Below, one piece after another: positions 34,629 to 44,345 of a DNA stretch of 64,000 bases. The notes below the pieces were generated by a model. The model worked only from the letters and a program-made list of their open reading frames with translations, ran no database searches and had not been told where the DNA came from. How positions within the stretch are numbered: the first letter of the stretch is position 1; each line of letters opens with the position of its first letter. The stretch is taken from contig NZ_CANMBB010000006.1 of the NCBI RefSeq assembly GCF_947495965.1, positions 124,001-188,000 of the forward strand. Direction: 5' to 3'. The position numbers and the translations under genes were made by a program. The stretch is from an uncultured Maribacter sp. Lineage in GTDB: Bacteria; Bacteroidota; Bacteroidia; Flavobacteriales; Flavobacteriaceae.

Positions 34629-34657
34629 AAGCTCCGCAATTGCGGAGCTTTTTTTAT
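34629..34657 (+). terminator. Intrinsic terminator after ompA-family gene
   Basis: AAGCTCCGC-aatt-GCGGAGCTT forms a perfect 9-bp stem followed by a run of T residues. It separates this gene from the AddB-like gene 10 bp further on. Confidence 0.92.
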
Positions 34658-34665
34658 ATTTAAAA

Positions 34666-37413
34666 ATGAATGGATTTTTAGAAGAAGTACTAGATAAAAT
34701 ACTTTCCCAAAATAGTAGTCTTAGTAATCATATATTTATTTTACCTAGTAAAAGAGCTGGTACATTTTTAAAAAATTCCATTGCAAAAAAAGCAACAAAA
34801 ACAGAATTTGCACCAGAAATATGGAGTATAGAAACATTTATAGAAAAAATTTCTGGTCTCTCTTATGCATCTAACCTAGAGCAACTTTTTTCCCTTTATA
34901 ACACCTATTTAAAAAGTAAGCCCAAAGAAATAGAAACATTTTATTCATTTTCTAAATGGGGGCAAACACTACTACAAGATTTTAATGAGATAGACCGCTA
35001 TTTAATAGACACAAAAAAGCTTTTCTCTAACTTATCTGCAATACAAGAAATATCGCATTGGTCACCAGAAGCTCCAAAAACCCAACTAATGGAGGATTAC
35101 CTTCTTTTTTGGAACAATTTAGATGTTATTTACAAAGACTTTAATGCATCCTTACTAAATAAAAATAAAGGTCACCAAGGCTTAGTGTATAGAACAGCTT
35201 GCAGTAAATTAAAATCCTATTTAAAAGAAAACAAAAACAAAACATTTGTTTTTCTTGGTTTTAATGCCCTAAACGAATCTGAAAGTATTATAATACAACA
35301 AATTTTAGAACAACATAGTTCGGACATTTTTTGGGATATAGATAATAGTTTCCTCAAAGATCCTGTACATGATGCTGGTCTTTTTCTTAGGGATCATAAA
35401 AAAAACTGGAGCCATTTTAACTCTAATGATTTTAAAGGTGTTAGTAATTACTATTCAGAATCCAAAAAAATTGAAATAATAGGTACACCAAAAAATATTT
35501 CACAAGCAAAATATGTTGGTAATCTTCTAAAAGAAATATCAAAAACTTCTAATAACGCTATTAAAAATACAGCTGTTATTCTAGCAGATGAAAGCTTACT
35601 AAACCCAATACTAAACTCTATTCCAGAAGAAATTAACTCGGTAAATATTACTATGGGTTACAGTTTAGAAAAAACACCCCTAGCTAGCTTTTTTCAGTTA
35701 TTTTTTGAGTTATATATTAAACGTAATACTAAAGGTTGGTTTTATTCTAATTTATTAGACTTTTTGTCGCATCCAACCACTACATCATTTCTTAACAGTA
35801 AAGAAGAAAATAATAGTAACCTAATAAGTAATGCCATAAAAAATAAAAACTGGTCTTACATAACTCCTGAAAAAATTATAAGTGTTGCAAAAGATAAAGA
35901 TTGTATTTCAACAGTATTTCAAGAATTAAACTTTACTCCTTTAAGTTTTACCAAAAGATGTTTATTAATAATATCTAAATTAAAAGATATATATACAGAG
36001 CAGTCTAATTCTTTAGCATTAGAGTACTTATATCGTTTTAATAGTCTATTTAATCAACTTAATACGCTATTAGTAGAACATCATTATATGAACGATTTAA
36101 AATCGCTCTTAAGTCTTTACAATGAACTTTTATCCTCTGAAACTTTAGATTTTAGAGGGGATCCAATAGAAGGGCTTCAAATTATGGGAATGTTAGAAAG
36201 CAGAAACTTAGATTTTGAAACGGTAATCATAACTTCTGTAAATGAAGGTATTTTACCCTCTGGAAAATCTAACAATTCTTTTATTCCTTTTGATTTAAAA
36301 ATTGCACATGGTTTACCAACCTATAAAGAAAAAGATGCTGTATATACCTATCACTTTTACAGAATATTACAGCGTGCAAAAAATGTATATCTAATCTATA
36401 ATACAGAGCCAGATGTATTGGAAGGCGGTGAAAAAAGTAGGCTAATAACACAGCTTTTAACCGATGAAAATAAAATTGGGGATATTACGGAAAAAATTGC
36501 AACCCCAAATGTTGTTCCCTCCCTAAAAGAGGATGAAATAATAGAAAAGGATGTAGATTTAATGTCCTTAATTAAAAACCATGCAACTAATGGTTTTTCT
36601 CCTACTTCATTAAGTAATTATATTAGAAATCCTATAGATTTTTACAAAAGAAACCTATTAAAAATAGACGATTTATTAGCAGTAGAAGAAACTGTTGCTG
36701 CAAATACTTTTGGTACTATAGTGCATGATACTTTAGAGGATTTATATACGCCTTTTGTTGGAAAAACCTTAGAGGTTGGTTTGTTACATGAAGCTAAAAA
36801 AAATATAGAAGCCCTTGTAAAAAAACATTTTGCAAAGACCTATGCAGAAGGAGATATTAAGTACGGAAAAAATTTAATTGCTTATAATGTTATTCTACGG
36901 TACATAGAAAGATTTATACATCTAGAAATTAAGCAAGTAAAGCAAAACACTATAAAAATAATTGCCCTTGAACAAAATCTTAAAGTTTCTCTTAATTTTC
37001 CAGAACTAGACTATCCAATAGTTCTAAAAGGAAAATTAGACCGTATTGATGAGGAAAATGGAACTTTAAGAATCATTGACTATAAAACTGGTAGAGTAGA
37101 ACCTAAAAACGTTAAGATCACAAACTGGGAAGACTGTATTACAGATTACTCCTATAGTAAAGCATTTCAGCTACTTTGCTATAGTGTTATGTTTAATGCT
37201 CAAAATCCTATTTCTGAAATACAAGCAGGTATCATAACTTTTAAAAATCTTAATGCTGGAATCTTAAAATTTAACACTCCAAAAGGGCCAAAAAAAAGCG
37301 CAGAAGATTCTCTAATAAATAAAGAAACGCTTGATCTATTTTTAGTAGAGCTCAAGCGTCTTATTTTAGAAATTTGTAATCCAAATATTCCTTTCAAAGA
37401 AAAGGAAGTCTAA
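34666..37413 (+). CDS. AddB-like PD-(D/E)XK nuclease
   Basis: A 915-aa protein with degenerate helicase-like N-terminal regions (SKRAGTFLKN near residue 27 but no intact Walker A) and a C-terminal PD-(D/E)XK nuclease (about 650-900, including RIIDYKTGRVEPKNV). This fits the AddB partner of AddA in break end processing. It has no obvious CxxC iron-sulfur clamp, so the AddB iron-sulfur site may be absent. It follows a terminator by about 10 bp, so its promoter must be overlapping or read-through. It is convergent with the SDR gene, 2 bp apart. Confidence 0.82.
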   Translation: MNGFLEEVLDKILSQNSSLSNHIFILPSKRAGTFLKNSIAKKATKTEFAPEIWSIETFIEKISGLSYASNLEQLFSLYNTYLKSKPKEIETFYSFSKWGQTLLQDFNEIDRYLIDTKKLFSNLSAIQEISHWSPEAPKTQLMEDYLLFWNNLDVIYKDFNASLLNKNKGHQGLVYRTACSKLKSYLKENKNKTFVFLGFNALNESESIIIQQILEQHSSDIFWDIDNSFLKDPVHDAGLFLRDHKKNWSHFNSNDFKGVSNYYSESKKIEIIGTPKNISQAKYVGNLLKEISKTSNNAIKNTAVILADESLLNPILNSIPEEINSVNITMGYSLEKTPLASFFQLFFELYIKRNTKGWFYSNLLDFLSHPTTTSFLNSKEENNSNLISNAIKNKNWSYITPEKIISVAKDKDCISTVFQELNFTPLSFTKRCLLIISKLKDIYTEQSNSLALEYLYRFNSLFNQLNTLLVEHHYMNDLKSLLSLYNELLSSETLDFRGDPIEGLQIMGMLESRNLDFETVIITSVNEGILPSGKSNNSFIPFDLKIAHGLPTYKEKDAVYTYHFYRILQRAKNVYLIYNTEPDVLEGGEKSRLITQLLTDENKIGDITEKIATPNVVPSLKEDEIIEKDVDLMSLIKNHATNGFSPTSLSNYIRNPIDFYKRNLLKIDDLLAVEETVAANTFGTIVHDTLEDLYTPFVGKTLEVGLLHEAKKNIEALVKKHFAKTYAEGDIKYGKNLIAYNVILRYIERFIHLEIKQVKQNTIKIIALEQNLKVSLNFPELDYPIVLKGKLDRIDEENGTLRIIDYKTGRVEPKNVKITNWEDCITDYSYSKAFQLLCYSVMFNAQNPISEIQAGIITFKNLNAGILKFNTPKGPKKSAEDSLINKETLDLFLVELKRLILEICNPNIPFKEKEV

Positions 37414-37415
37414 GA

Positions 37416-38129
37416 TTATTTTTTATCTGGTCTAGTAGGCCTTACCTCTATTTTACTTGGTAAGGTTCTAGGGTGCATTTTTAATAAATCTAAGACCAAT
37501 TCTCCTATATCTTCAGGCTGTATTTTCCATGCATCTTTATCGGATGGAGAATTACCTGCAAACTCTGTAGAAACAGAACCTGGCATTATTGTAGAAACCT
37601 TAACATCATACTGTCTTAAGTCTAGCATTGCTGCTTGTGTAAAACCAACAACACCAAATTTAGTTGCATTATACCCCGCTCCATTAGCAAAAAAATTGGC
37701 TCCTGCCAAACTAGCTAATGTAATATAATACCCTTTAGATTTTTTTAAAGCTTCTACAGATGCTTTTAAAGTATGAAAAACGCCATTTAAGTTTGTGTTT
37801 ATCATAGCATTCCAATCGTCACTAGACATTTGATCTATTGGTGCAAAATGCCCTACTCCTGCATTAGCTAAAACAACATCTACTTTTCCCCATTTTTCTA
37901 TAATAGTAGAAATAGCAGTTTGCTCATCTTCTATTTTAGTGACGTCCGAAGCTAAAGCTAAAACATTCTCATTAATTTCTAAATATTCTGCTGCTTTTTT
38001 AACCGTTTTTAATGTTCTACCACTAATGGCAACCTTCATTCCAGCATCTACTAGTTTCTTTGCTATTCCAAAACCAATTCCTTTAGACCCTCCTGTTATA
38101 TATGCTACTTTCCCTTTTAAACTTTCCAT
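37416..38129 (-). CDS. Short-chain dehydrogenase/reductase
   Basis: A 237-aa SDR oxidoreductase, taking the ATG at 38129 (MESLKGKVAYITGG); the open frame continues 11 codons upstream without a better start. The nucleotide-binding TGGSKGIGFGIA, NAGVGHF and catalytic YNATK (with the Ser in TLASLAG) are all present. It uses NAD(P)H; the substrate is unknown. It stands alone on the minus strand. Confident at family level. Confidence 0.93.
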   Translation of the reverse strand: MESLKGKVAYITGGSKGIGFGIAKKLVDAGMKVAISGRTLKTVKKAAEYLEINENVLALASDVTKIEDEQTAISTIIEKWGKVDVVLANAGVGHFAPIDQMSSDDWNAMINTNLNGVFHTLKASVEALKKSKGYYITLASLAGANFFANGAGYNATKFGVVGFTQAAMLDLRQYDVKVSTIMPGSVSTEFAGNSPSDKDAWKIQPEDIGELVLDLLKMHPRTLPSKIEVRPTRPDKK

Positions 38130-38321
38130 TTTATTCTTTTTGCAACTTAAAAATTTCATCAAAATATACCATCAAAAGTATTAAAATACAATTCTAAATA
38201 AAGGTAAATCTATGTTAAAGGTTTTTCTTTTAATATTATAAAAACTCCTAGAATAAACCTTTTAACTAAAGAATACTAAGATATCTCCTTTAGTATGCAT
38301 TAATTATACCTATAAAATTTG

Positions 38322-38343
38322 CTGTAAATTTCTATTTTTACAG
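38322..38343. promoter_or_regulatory. 7-bp inverted repeat before haloperoxidase gene
   Basis: CTGTAAA (38322-38328) and TTTACAG (38337-38343) are perfect reverse complements 8 nt apart, starting just after an AT-rich promoter-like TATAAAATTTG. It may be a regulator site. The rest of the 240-bp gap shows no gene. Confidence 0.35.
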
Positions 38344-38371
38344 TAACCAAGCCACGATTTAAATTTAAATT

Positions 38372-41005
38372 TTGAAGAAAAAATCTTTTATTTTTTTAGT
38401 ATTCTTTATTATCGTTTGCACTAAAAGTATTGGGCAACAATCTGTAGCAAGAGAATGGAATGAAGTATTGCTAGAAGCAATTAGAAAAGATTATGCAAGA
38501 CCTACAGTACACGCAAGAAACCTTTTTCATAGTGCAATTATTATGTATGACATTTGGGCTGTTTTTGATGATACTGCAGAAACCGTTTTTTTAGGAAAAT
38601 CTTTTGGGAATTATCCTTGCTCTTACATCCCTTTAGCTACACCAGCTAATATAGAAATTGCAAGGCATGAAGCTATTAGCTATGCAATGTATAGGTTATT
38701 AAATCATAGATTTAAAAACTCCCCAGGAGAGGAAGAATCTTTAGCTTCTTTTGAGAATCTCTTCCTATCCTATGGCTATGATAAAAATATACAAACAACA
38801 GATTATATTTCTACAAACTCTTATGCCGCCTTAGGAAATTATATTGCAAACCAAATTATTGCTTTTGGCTTACAAGATAAATCAAACGAAGAAAACGATT
38901 ATGAAAATAAATTTTACCAATATAGTAATAGGCCTTTAATCTTAGAACAATACGAAGACCAAAACGATTTAAATTTTCCTGATAAATGGCAACCTCTTGC
39001 CTTTGATTTGTTTATAGACCAAAGCGGTAACCCTAGACCAAGTGCTGTACCAGATTTCTTAAGCCCAGAATGGGGAGAAGTTACTCCTTTTTCTTTAAAA
39101 GAAACTGACTTAGAAATTTTAAACAATGGATTTAATAGTTATATATATAATAATCCCGGAGATCCTGTTTACATTCAAAATTCTAATGAAAATGGTTTAA
39201 GCGACCCTTATAAATGGCATTTTTCTTTAGTAGCCTCATGGTCTGCTCATTTAGACCCTAATGACCCTACATTAATAGATATTTCACCTGGAGCTATAGG
39301 AAATGTTTCTATAGATAACTTTCCAAATTCTTTTGAAGAATATAAAGCGTTTTATCATTTTACTACTGGTGGCGATATGGGCACTGGGCATACTAGTAAT
39401 CCATCTACTAATTTACCATACCAACCTCAGCTAGTAAAAAGAGCAGATTACGCAAGAGTTTTAGCTGAATTTTGGGCAGATGGCCCAGATTCAGAAACTC
39501 CACCAGGGCACTGGTTTACAATACTTAACTACGTTAATGACCACCCCCAAACTATTAAGAAATTTGGTGGAGAAGGAGAGACTTTAAGTAATTTAGAATG
39601 GGATGTTAAATCTTATTTAACCTTGGGTGGGGCAATGCATGATTCTGCTATAAATACTTGGGGATTAAAAGGATATTATGATTACGTAAGACCTATATCT
39701 GCCATACGATACATGGCTGGAAAAGGACAAAGCACTAATGCTTCCCTTCCTAATTATGATCCTCATGGAATACCACTTATTCCAGGGAGTATAGAAATTA
39801 TAGAAGCTGGTGATGCTTTAGCTGGAACAAATAATGAAAATGTTGGGAAAATAAAAATTTACGCTTGGAAAGGTCCAGATTATATCTCGGATCCAAATGC
39901 AGATGTAGCCGGAGTAGATTGGATATTAGGTACGCATTGGTGGCCATACCAAAGAGCCACTTTTGTAACTCCTCCTTTTGCAGGTTATGTTTCTGGCCAC
40001 TCTACTTTTTCTAGAGCGGCAGCAGAGGTGTTAACATTATTTACTGGAGATGCTTTTTTTCCTGGAGGAATGGGCGTGTTTAATGTAGAAAAAGAAAACT
40101 TTTTAGTGTTCGAGAATGGCCCTAGTGAGGGTTTTACATTACAATGGGCTACTTATAGAGATGCTTCTGACCAAACTAGCCTATCTAGAATTTGGGGAGG
40201 AATACATCCTCCTATTGATGATATTCCTGGACGCAAAATAGGGGATAAAATAGGTAAAGAAGCTTTTGCCCTTGCTAAAGAATATTTTAATGGGACTATT
40301 TTTTTAAATGAAGATAATTTTGATGTTTCAGTAACTAATAAAACTTGCAGCTCTTTAAACAATGGAACTTTAAAAATAACTGCTAAGAATAATCTAAACT
40401 ACGAAACAACCATTGATAACGTTACCTATAATTTTAATGAGGAATTAATAATAACTGGTCTAGACGCTAAAACATATAGTTTTTGCATTACGGTAACCAA
40501 TAATACATTTGAAAAGTGCTTTGAATATACCATACAGGAAAATGAAATTTTTAATCCAATTCTATTAATTAATAATGAGGAAGATGCATACAAAGCAACT
40601 TTTGAAATTGATACTGGTACACCACCATATACTCTAACAATAAATAACGCTTTTATTACGGAACATAATAGTTCCCCTTTTGAAGTTTTTGTAAAAAATG
40701 GCGATAAAGTAGAAATTTCTACTAGTATTCCCTGTGAAGGAACGTTTTTAAAGTATATAAATTTAGAGCCAAAAACAATTATTTATCCAAACCCTACAGA
40801 ACAAGATGCTACCATTTTTTTAACAGAAGATGTAAATCCTGTTTTAATCCATATTTTTAATTCTAAAGGGCAACTACTATCTTCAGATACTTATGAATCG
40901 CAAGAGAAAAAAATAGAACTTCCTACAAATGGGTTGCTTTCTGGCTTATATTATATTGTCTTAGATATAAAAAAACCTGAAACAATAGTATTATTAAAAA
41001 AATAA
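38372..41005 (+). CDS. Secreted PAP2/vanadium haloperoxidase-like protein with T9SS sorting domain
   Basis: An 877-aa secreted protein starting at TTG (MKKKSFIFLVFF), with a signal peptide of about 22 residues. The PAP2-superfamily phosphate/vanadate site is visible: YDYVRPISAIRYM, GYVSGHSTFSRAAAEVL and SRIWGGIHPPIDD. Middle to C-terminal beta-rich modules (about 650-790) are followed by a type IX secretion sorting domain (about 795-877, IIYPNPTEQDATI through GLYYIVLDI). It is likely exported to the cell surface or medium. Haloperoxidase or phosphatase activity is inferred from the motif. Confidence 0.87.
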   Translation: MKKKSFIFLVFFIIVCTKSIGQQSVAREWNEVLLEAIRKDYARPTVHARNLFHSAIIMYDIWAVFDDTAETVFLGKSFGNYPCSYIPLATPANIEIARHEAISYAMYRLLNHRFKNSPGEEESLASFENLFLSYGYDKNIQTTDYISTNSYAALGNYIANQIIAFGLQDKSNEENDYENKFYQYSNRPLILEQYEDQNDLNFPDKWQPLAFDLFIDQSGNPRPSAVPDFLSPEWGEVTPFSLKETDLEILNNGFNSYIYNNPGDPVYIQNSNENGLSDPYKWHFSLVASWSAHLDPNDPTLIDISPGAIGNVSIDNFPNSFEEYKAFYHFTTGGDMGTGHTSNPSTNLPYQPQLVKRADYARVLAEFWADGPDSETPPGHWFTILNYVNDHPQTIKKFGGEGETLSNLEWDVKSYLTLGGAMHDSAINTWGLKGYYDYVRPISAIRYMAGKGQSTNASLPNYDPHGIPLIPGSIEIIEAGDALAGTNNENVGKIKIYAWKGPDYISDPNADVAGVDWILGTHWWPYQRATFVTPPFAGYVSGHSTFSRAAAEVLTLFTGDAFFPGGMGVFNVEKENFLVFENGPSEGFTLQWATYRDASDQTSLSRIWGGIHPPIDDIPGRKIGDKIGKEAFALAKEYFNGTIFLNEDNFDVSVTNKTCSSLNNGTLKITAKNNLNYETTIDNVTYNFNEELIITGLDAKTYSFCITVTNNTFEKCFEYTIQENEIFNPILLINNEEDAYKATFEIDTGTPPYTLTINNAFITEHNSSPFEVFVKNGDKVEISTSIPCEGTFLKYINLEPKTIIYPNPTEQDATIFLTEDVNPVLIHIFNSKGQLLSSDTYESQEKKIELPTNGLLSGLYYIVLDIKKPETIVLLKK

Positions 41006-41036
41006 GAGGTTTAATTTTCAATAAATTAAACCTCTA
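41005..41036. terminator. Shared hairpin between haloperoxidase and hppD genes
   Basis: A stem of 12 to 13 bp (AGAGGTTTAATT with complement AATTAAACCTCT) lies between convergent genes. It overlaps the haloperoxidase stop codon and precedes no strong T run. Confidence 0.7.
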
Positions 41037-41052
41037 GAAATTATAACATATA

Positions 41053-42168
41053 TTAAAGAGTACCCCGCAACTCTTGTTCTCTTTCTAATGCTTCAAATAA
41101 CGCTTTAAAATTACCTTTACCAAAGGATGTAGCTCCTTTACGTTGTATTATCTCAAAAAACATAGTGGGTCTTGCTTGTACTGTTTTTGTAAATATTTGT
41201 AATAAGTACCCTTCATCATCACGGTCTACTAAAATTCCTAATGGTCTTAAGGCTTCAATATCCTCATCAATTTTACCAACTCTTTCTGTTAAAACATCAT
41301 AATAAGAATCTGGTACCCTTAAGAACTCTACACCTCTATCTCTTAACTCAGTAACTGTTTTTACAATATTATCTGTTGCTACGGCAATATGTTGTACACC
41401 TTCTCCTTCATAAAATTCCAAATACTCATCTACTTGCGATTTTTTTAATCCTGGTGCTGGTTCATTAATAGGAAACTTAATTCTACCGTTACCAGAACTC
41501 ATAACCTTACTCATTAAAGCGGTAAATTCTGTAGAAATATCTTTATCATCAAAAGACATAATTTGTGTAAAGCCCATAACCTCTTCATAGAACTTTACCC
41601 AATGGTTCATTTGCCCTAAAGCCACATTACCAACCATATGATCTACATATTTAAGACCAACTGGTTCTGGATTATAATTAGCAGTTTCCCATACAACAAA
41701 ACCTGGTAAAAACACGCCGTTATAATTTTTACGCTCTACAAAAATATGCACAACCTCCCCGTAAGAATAAATCCCAGAACGTACTACTTCTCCGTGTTCA
41801 TCTTTCTCTGTAATAGGTTTCATATAATGTGTTGCACCTCTCTTTATGGCTTCATTATACGCATAAGTAGCATCATCTACCCATAGAGCAGTAACTTTTA
41901 CACCATCTCCATGGGTATCTATATGTTTGCCAACTTCTGTTCCACTTTTTAGAGGAGAAGTTAAAACCAATCTTATTTTATCTTGTACAACTACATAAGA
42001 CTCTAACTCTTTACTTCCAGTTTCTAAACCTTTATATGCAAGAGACTTAAATCCGAATGCTGATTTATAATAGTGTGCTGCTTGTTTAGCATTACTAACA
42101 TAAAATTCTAAATAATCAGTTCCGTTAATAGGCATAAAATCTTTAGCCCCTTCTACTGTTTGTGACAT
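41053..42168 (-). CDS. hppD: 4-hydroxyphenylpyruvate dioxygenase
   Basis: A 371-aa non-haem iron dioxygenase that converts 4-hydroxyphenylpyruvate to homogentisate in tyrosine breakdown (EC 1.13.11.27). It has two vicinal oxygen chelate modules. The iron ligands are His177 (VDHMVGNV), His260 (GVQHIAVATDN) and Glu339 (FFEIIQRKG). It is the last gene of the tyrosine operon and ends at a shared hairpin with the upstream convergent gene. Length and motifs are typical. Confidence 0.96.
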   Translation of the reverse strand: MSQTVEGAKDFMPINGTDYLEFYVSNAKQAAHYYKSAFGFKSLAYKGLETGSKELESYVVVQDKIRLVLTSPLKSGTEVGKHIDTHGDGVKVTALWVDDATYAYNEAIKRGATHYMKPITEKDEHGEVVRSGIYSYGEVVHIFVERKNYNGVFLPGFVVWETANYNPEPVGLKYVDHMVGNVALGQMNHWVKFYEEVMGFTQIMSFDDKDISTEFTALMSKVMSSGNGRIKFPINEPAPGLKKSQVDEYLEFYEGEGVQHIAVATDNIVKTVTELRDRGVEFLRVPDSYYDVLTERVGKIDEDIEALRPLGILVDRDDEGYLLQIFTKTVQARPTMFFEIIQRKGATSFGKGNFKALFEALEREQELRGTL

Positions 42169-42184
42169 TACAACTTATTTTTAA

Positions 42185-43072
42185 TTATTTAATAAATGAA
42201 AAAGCAACTAGTATTGCTTTAGATACATTTTCTTCTTTTAAAAAGTCTTTTACTTTAGTGTGCAAAGCAGGAATATCTTTATTGTTTATCATAGTTTGCA
42301 CTTCTATGTTATTTTCTAAAAATGTAGAAATTTCTTCTTGCGTTGGTAGCTTTTCCGAATTACCTAATCTCCCTAGATTATTACCCGTAAGTATTTCGCT
42401 TTCTAAAATATGTTTAGGTAATTTATCTACCCCAATCCCTTTTGTAAATATTGGTTTTGGAATCTCAAATAACGCATCTTTGCTAGCTCTACAATACCAA
42501 CTTTCTCCCATTCTTGCAACTAAATCTAGTTTTGTGGTATCTAATTTTCCATCTTTATTTGTATAGGTATCATCTACATGAACCATAACAACTTTTGCAA
42601 TTATTAAATTTCCTGCTCCTCCTTCTTCTCCTAAAGGCATTATGTTTTCTACAATACATTCAAAAGAAACAGGAGATTCTTTAACTCTTGGCGGTTTTAC
42701 TTTTATAGAAGGTACCTGTGTTAAGCCAGATTTACTAAACTCATTAACTCCTTTATCATACTCTGTACTAGAAAGAGACATTTGCTCTACAATAGGAAAG
42801 TTTACAATATTTATAGTTACCTCTTTGGTAGCAATTGCATTTTCTAAGGTATGTTTAGTAGTATTATCTCTTACTCTTCTTGCAGGGGAAAATATTAATA
42901 TTGGAGGGTTAGCACTAAATACATTAAAAAAACTAAACGGACTTAAATTTACATTCCCATTAATATCTACGGTACTTGCAAATGCAATAGGTCTTGGCGC
43001 TACAGCAGACAATAAAAGCCCATGTAATTTTGCCGTTTCTACTTCTTTTGGATTAATACTTACTACTCCCAT
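42185..43072 (-). CDS. Flavin reductase-like domain protein
   Basis: A 295-aa protein with a flavin reductase-like FMN-binding split-barrel domain (about residues 15-190, with SAVAPRPIAFAST and NLSPFSFFNVFSANPPILIF). The start is the ATG at 43072 (MGVVSINPKEVE); the longer frame begins inside fahA. It lies between fahA and hppD with tiny gaps, so it belongs to the tyrosine operon. Its reaction is unknown: it might supply reduced flavin, or act on an intermediate. The homogentisate pathway proper does not need it. Confidence 0.85.
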   Translation of the reverse strand: MGVVSINPKEVETAKLHGLLLSAVAPRPIAFASTVDINGNVNLSPFSFFNVFSANPPILIFSPARRVRDNTTKHTLENAIATKEVTINIVNFPIVEQMSLSSTEYDKGVNEFSKSGLTQVPSIKVKPPRVKESPVSFECIVENIMPLGEEGGAGNLIIAKVVMVHVDDTYTNKDGKLDTTKLDLVARMGESWYCRASKDALFEIPKPIFTKGIGVDKLPKHILESEILTGNNLGRLGNSEKLPTQEEISTFLENNIEVQTMINNKDIPALHTKVKDFLKEENVSKAILVAFSFIK

Positions 43073-43073
43073 A

Positions 43074-44321
43074 TTATTGTTTTGCAGGTAATAATTTAGT
43101 TTTAACTTCTCCAAATCCTACTTTTTTACCATCCTTCTGGCAAAACCCTCTCATAACAACAGTATCGTTATCTGCTATAAAAGTTCTTTGGGTACCATCT
43201 TTAAGTTGTATTGGGTTTTTGCCAGCCCATGAAAGTTCTAGCATAGAGCCGTAACTGTCTGTAGATTTTCCACTAATGGTACCAGAACCCATCATATCCC
43301 CTACATTTATATTACAACCGTTCATGGTATGGTGTGCTAATTGCTGTGCCATATTCCAATACATATATTTAAAATTAGAGTTACTAACTACAGTTTCTTC
43401 TCCACTTTCTGATTTAATAGCTACTTGTAACTCAATATCATAATTACGTTCTCCTTTATATTCTAAGTATGGTAATACTTTTGGAGTTTGTTCTGGCCCA
43501 GCAACTTTAAAAGGCTCTAAGGCATCCATAGTTACAATCCATGGAGAAATAGAAGAAGCAAAATTCTTTGCTAAAAATGGTCCTAAAGGAACGTACTCCC
43601 ATTTTTGAATGTCTCTTGCAGACCAGTCATTAAATAATACTTTTCCAAAAATATACTCCTCCGCATTTTCTACTTTAACCGTATCTCCAAGACTTGTCTT
43701 TTTTCCAATAATGTATGCCATTTCTAGTTCAAAATCTACTCTTTTAGAAGGGCCATAGGTTGGTTCCTTAGCATCTGGAGCAATAGTTTGCCCCATAGGT
43801 CTATGCACATCTACACCACTAACAATAATAGAAGATGCTCTACCATGATACCCAACAGGAATATGTTTCCAGTTTGGCAACAAAGCGTTATTGGGGTCTC
43901 TAAACATAGTACCTACATTAGTTGCATGCTCTATACTGGAATAAAAATCGGTATAGTCTCCAACAAATACAGGCAAATGCATTTGTACCTCTTTTTGATT
44001 TACAAAAACACTAGAATCTGTTTTTAAAACACTATCCACATTTGTTAGTTCTTCTTGAATTATAGTTCTTACTTTAGAGGTAATTTCTTTACCTAAAGCA
44101 ATAAAATCATTCAATGTTTTACTTTCAAAAACATATGGGTTAAAATCTAAAGAATTAAAAACTCCTAATTCTGACGCTACAACCAAATCTAATATTTGGT
44201 CTCCAATAGCAACCCCAGCTCTTAATGTATTGCTTTTAGTTGAAAAAATTCCAAAAGGAATATTATGTATAGAAAAGTCCGAATTTTCAGAAATGGAAAT
44301 CCAACAATCAGTATTTGTCAT
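43074..44321 (-). CDS. fahA: Fumarylacetoacetase
   Basis: A 415-aa fumarylacetoacetase (EC 3.7.1.2), the last step of tyrosine degradation, yielding fumarate and acetoacetate. The N-terminal domain is followed by the FAH hydrolase core with VGDYTDFYSS, GRASSIIVSG, DFELEMAYIIGK and FNDWSARDIQKWEY. Length matches bacterial FAH proteins of the eukaryotic type. It is 24 bp after hmgA and 1 bp before the flavin reductase gene. Confidence 0.95.
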   Translation of the reverse strand: MTNTDCWISISENSDFSIHNIPFGIFSTKSNTLRAGVAIGDQILDLVVASELGVFNSLDFNPYVFESKTLNDFIALGKEITSKVRTIIQEELTNVDSVLKTDSSVFVNQKEVQMHLPVFVGDYTDFYSSIEHATNVGTMFRDPNNALLPNWKHIPVGYHGRASSIIVSGVDVHRPMGQTIAPDAKEPTYGPSKRVDFELEMAYIIGKKTSLGDTVKVENAEEYIFGKVLFNDWSARDIQKWEYVPLGPFLAKNFASSISPWIVTMDALEPFKVAGPEQTPKVLPYLEYKGERNYDIELQVAIKSESGEETVVSNSNFKYMYWNMAQQLAHHTMNGCNINVGDMMGSGTISGKSTDSYGSMLELSWAGKNPIQLKDGTQRTFIADNDTVVMRGFCQKDGKKVGFGEVKTKLLPAKQ

Positions 44322-44345
44322 AATTGTAGTTGCTTAATATTATTG

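Noticed and set aside
38163-38371. Gene in the gap before the haloperoxidase
   Set aside because: No frame of useful length with a start and coding character. Only an operator-like repeat and AT-rich promoter-like sequence are seen.
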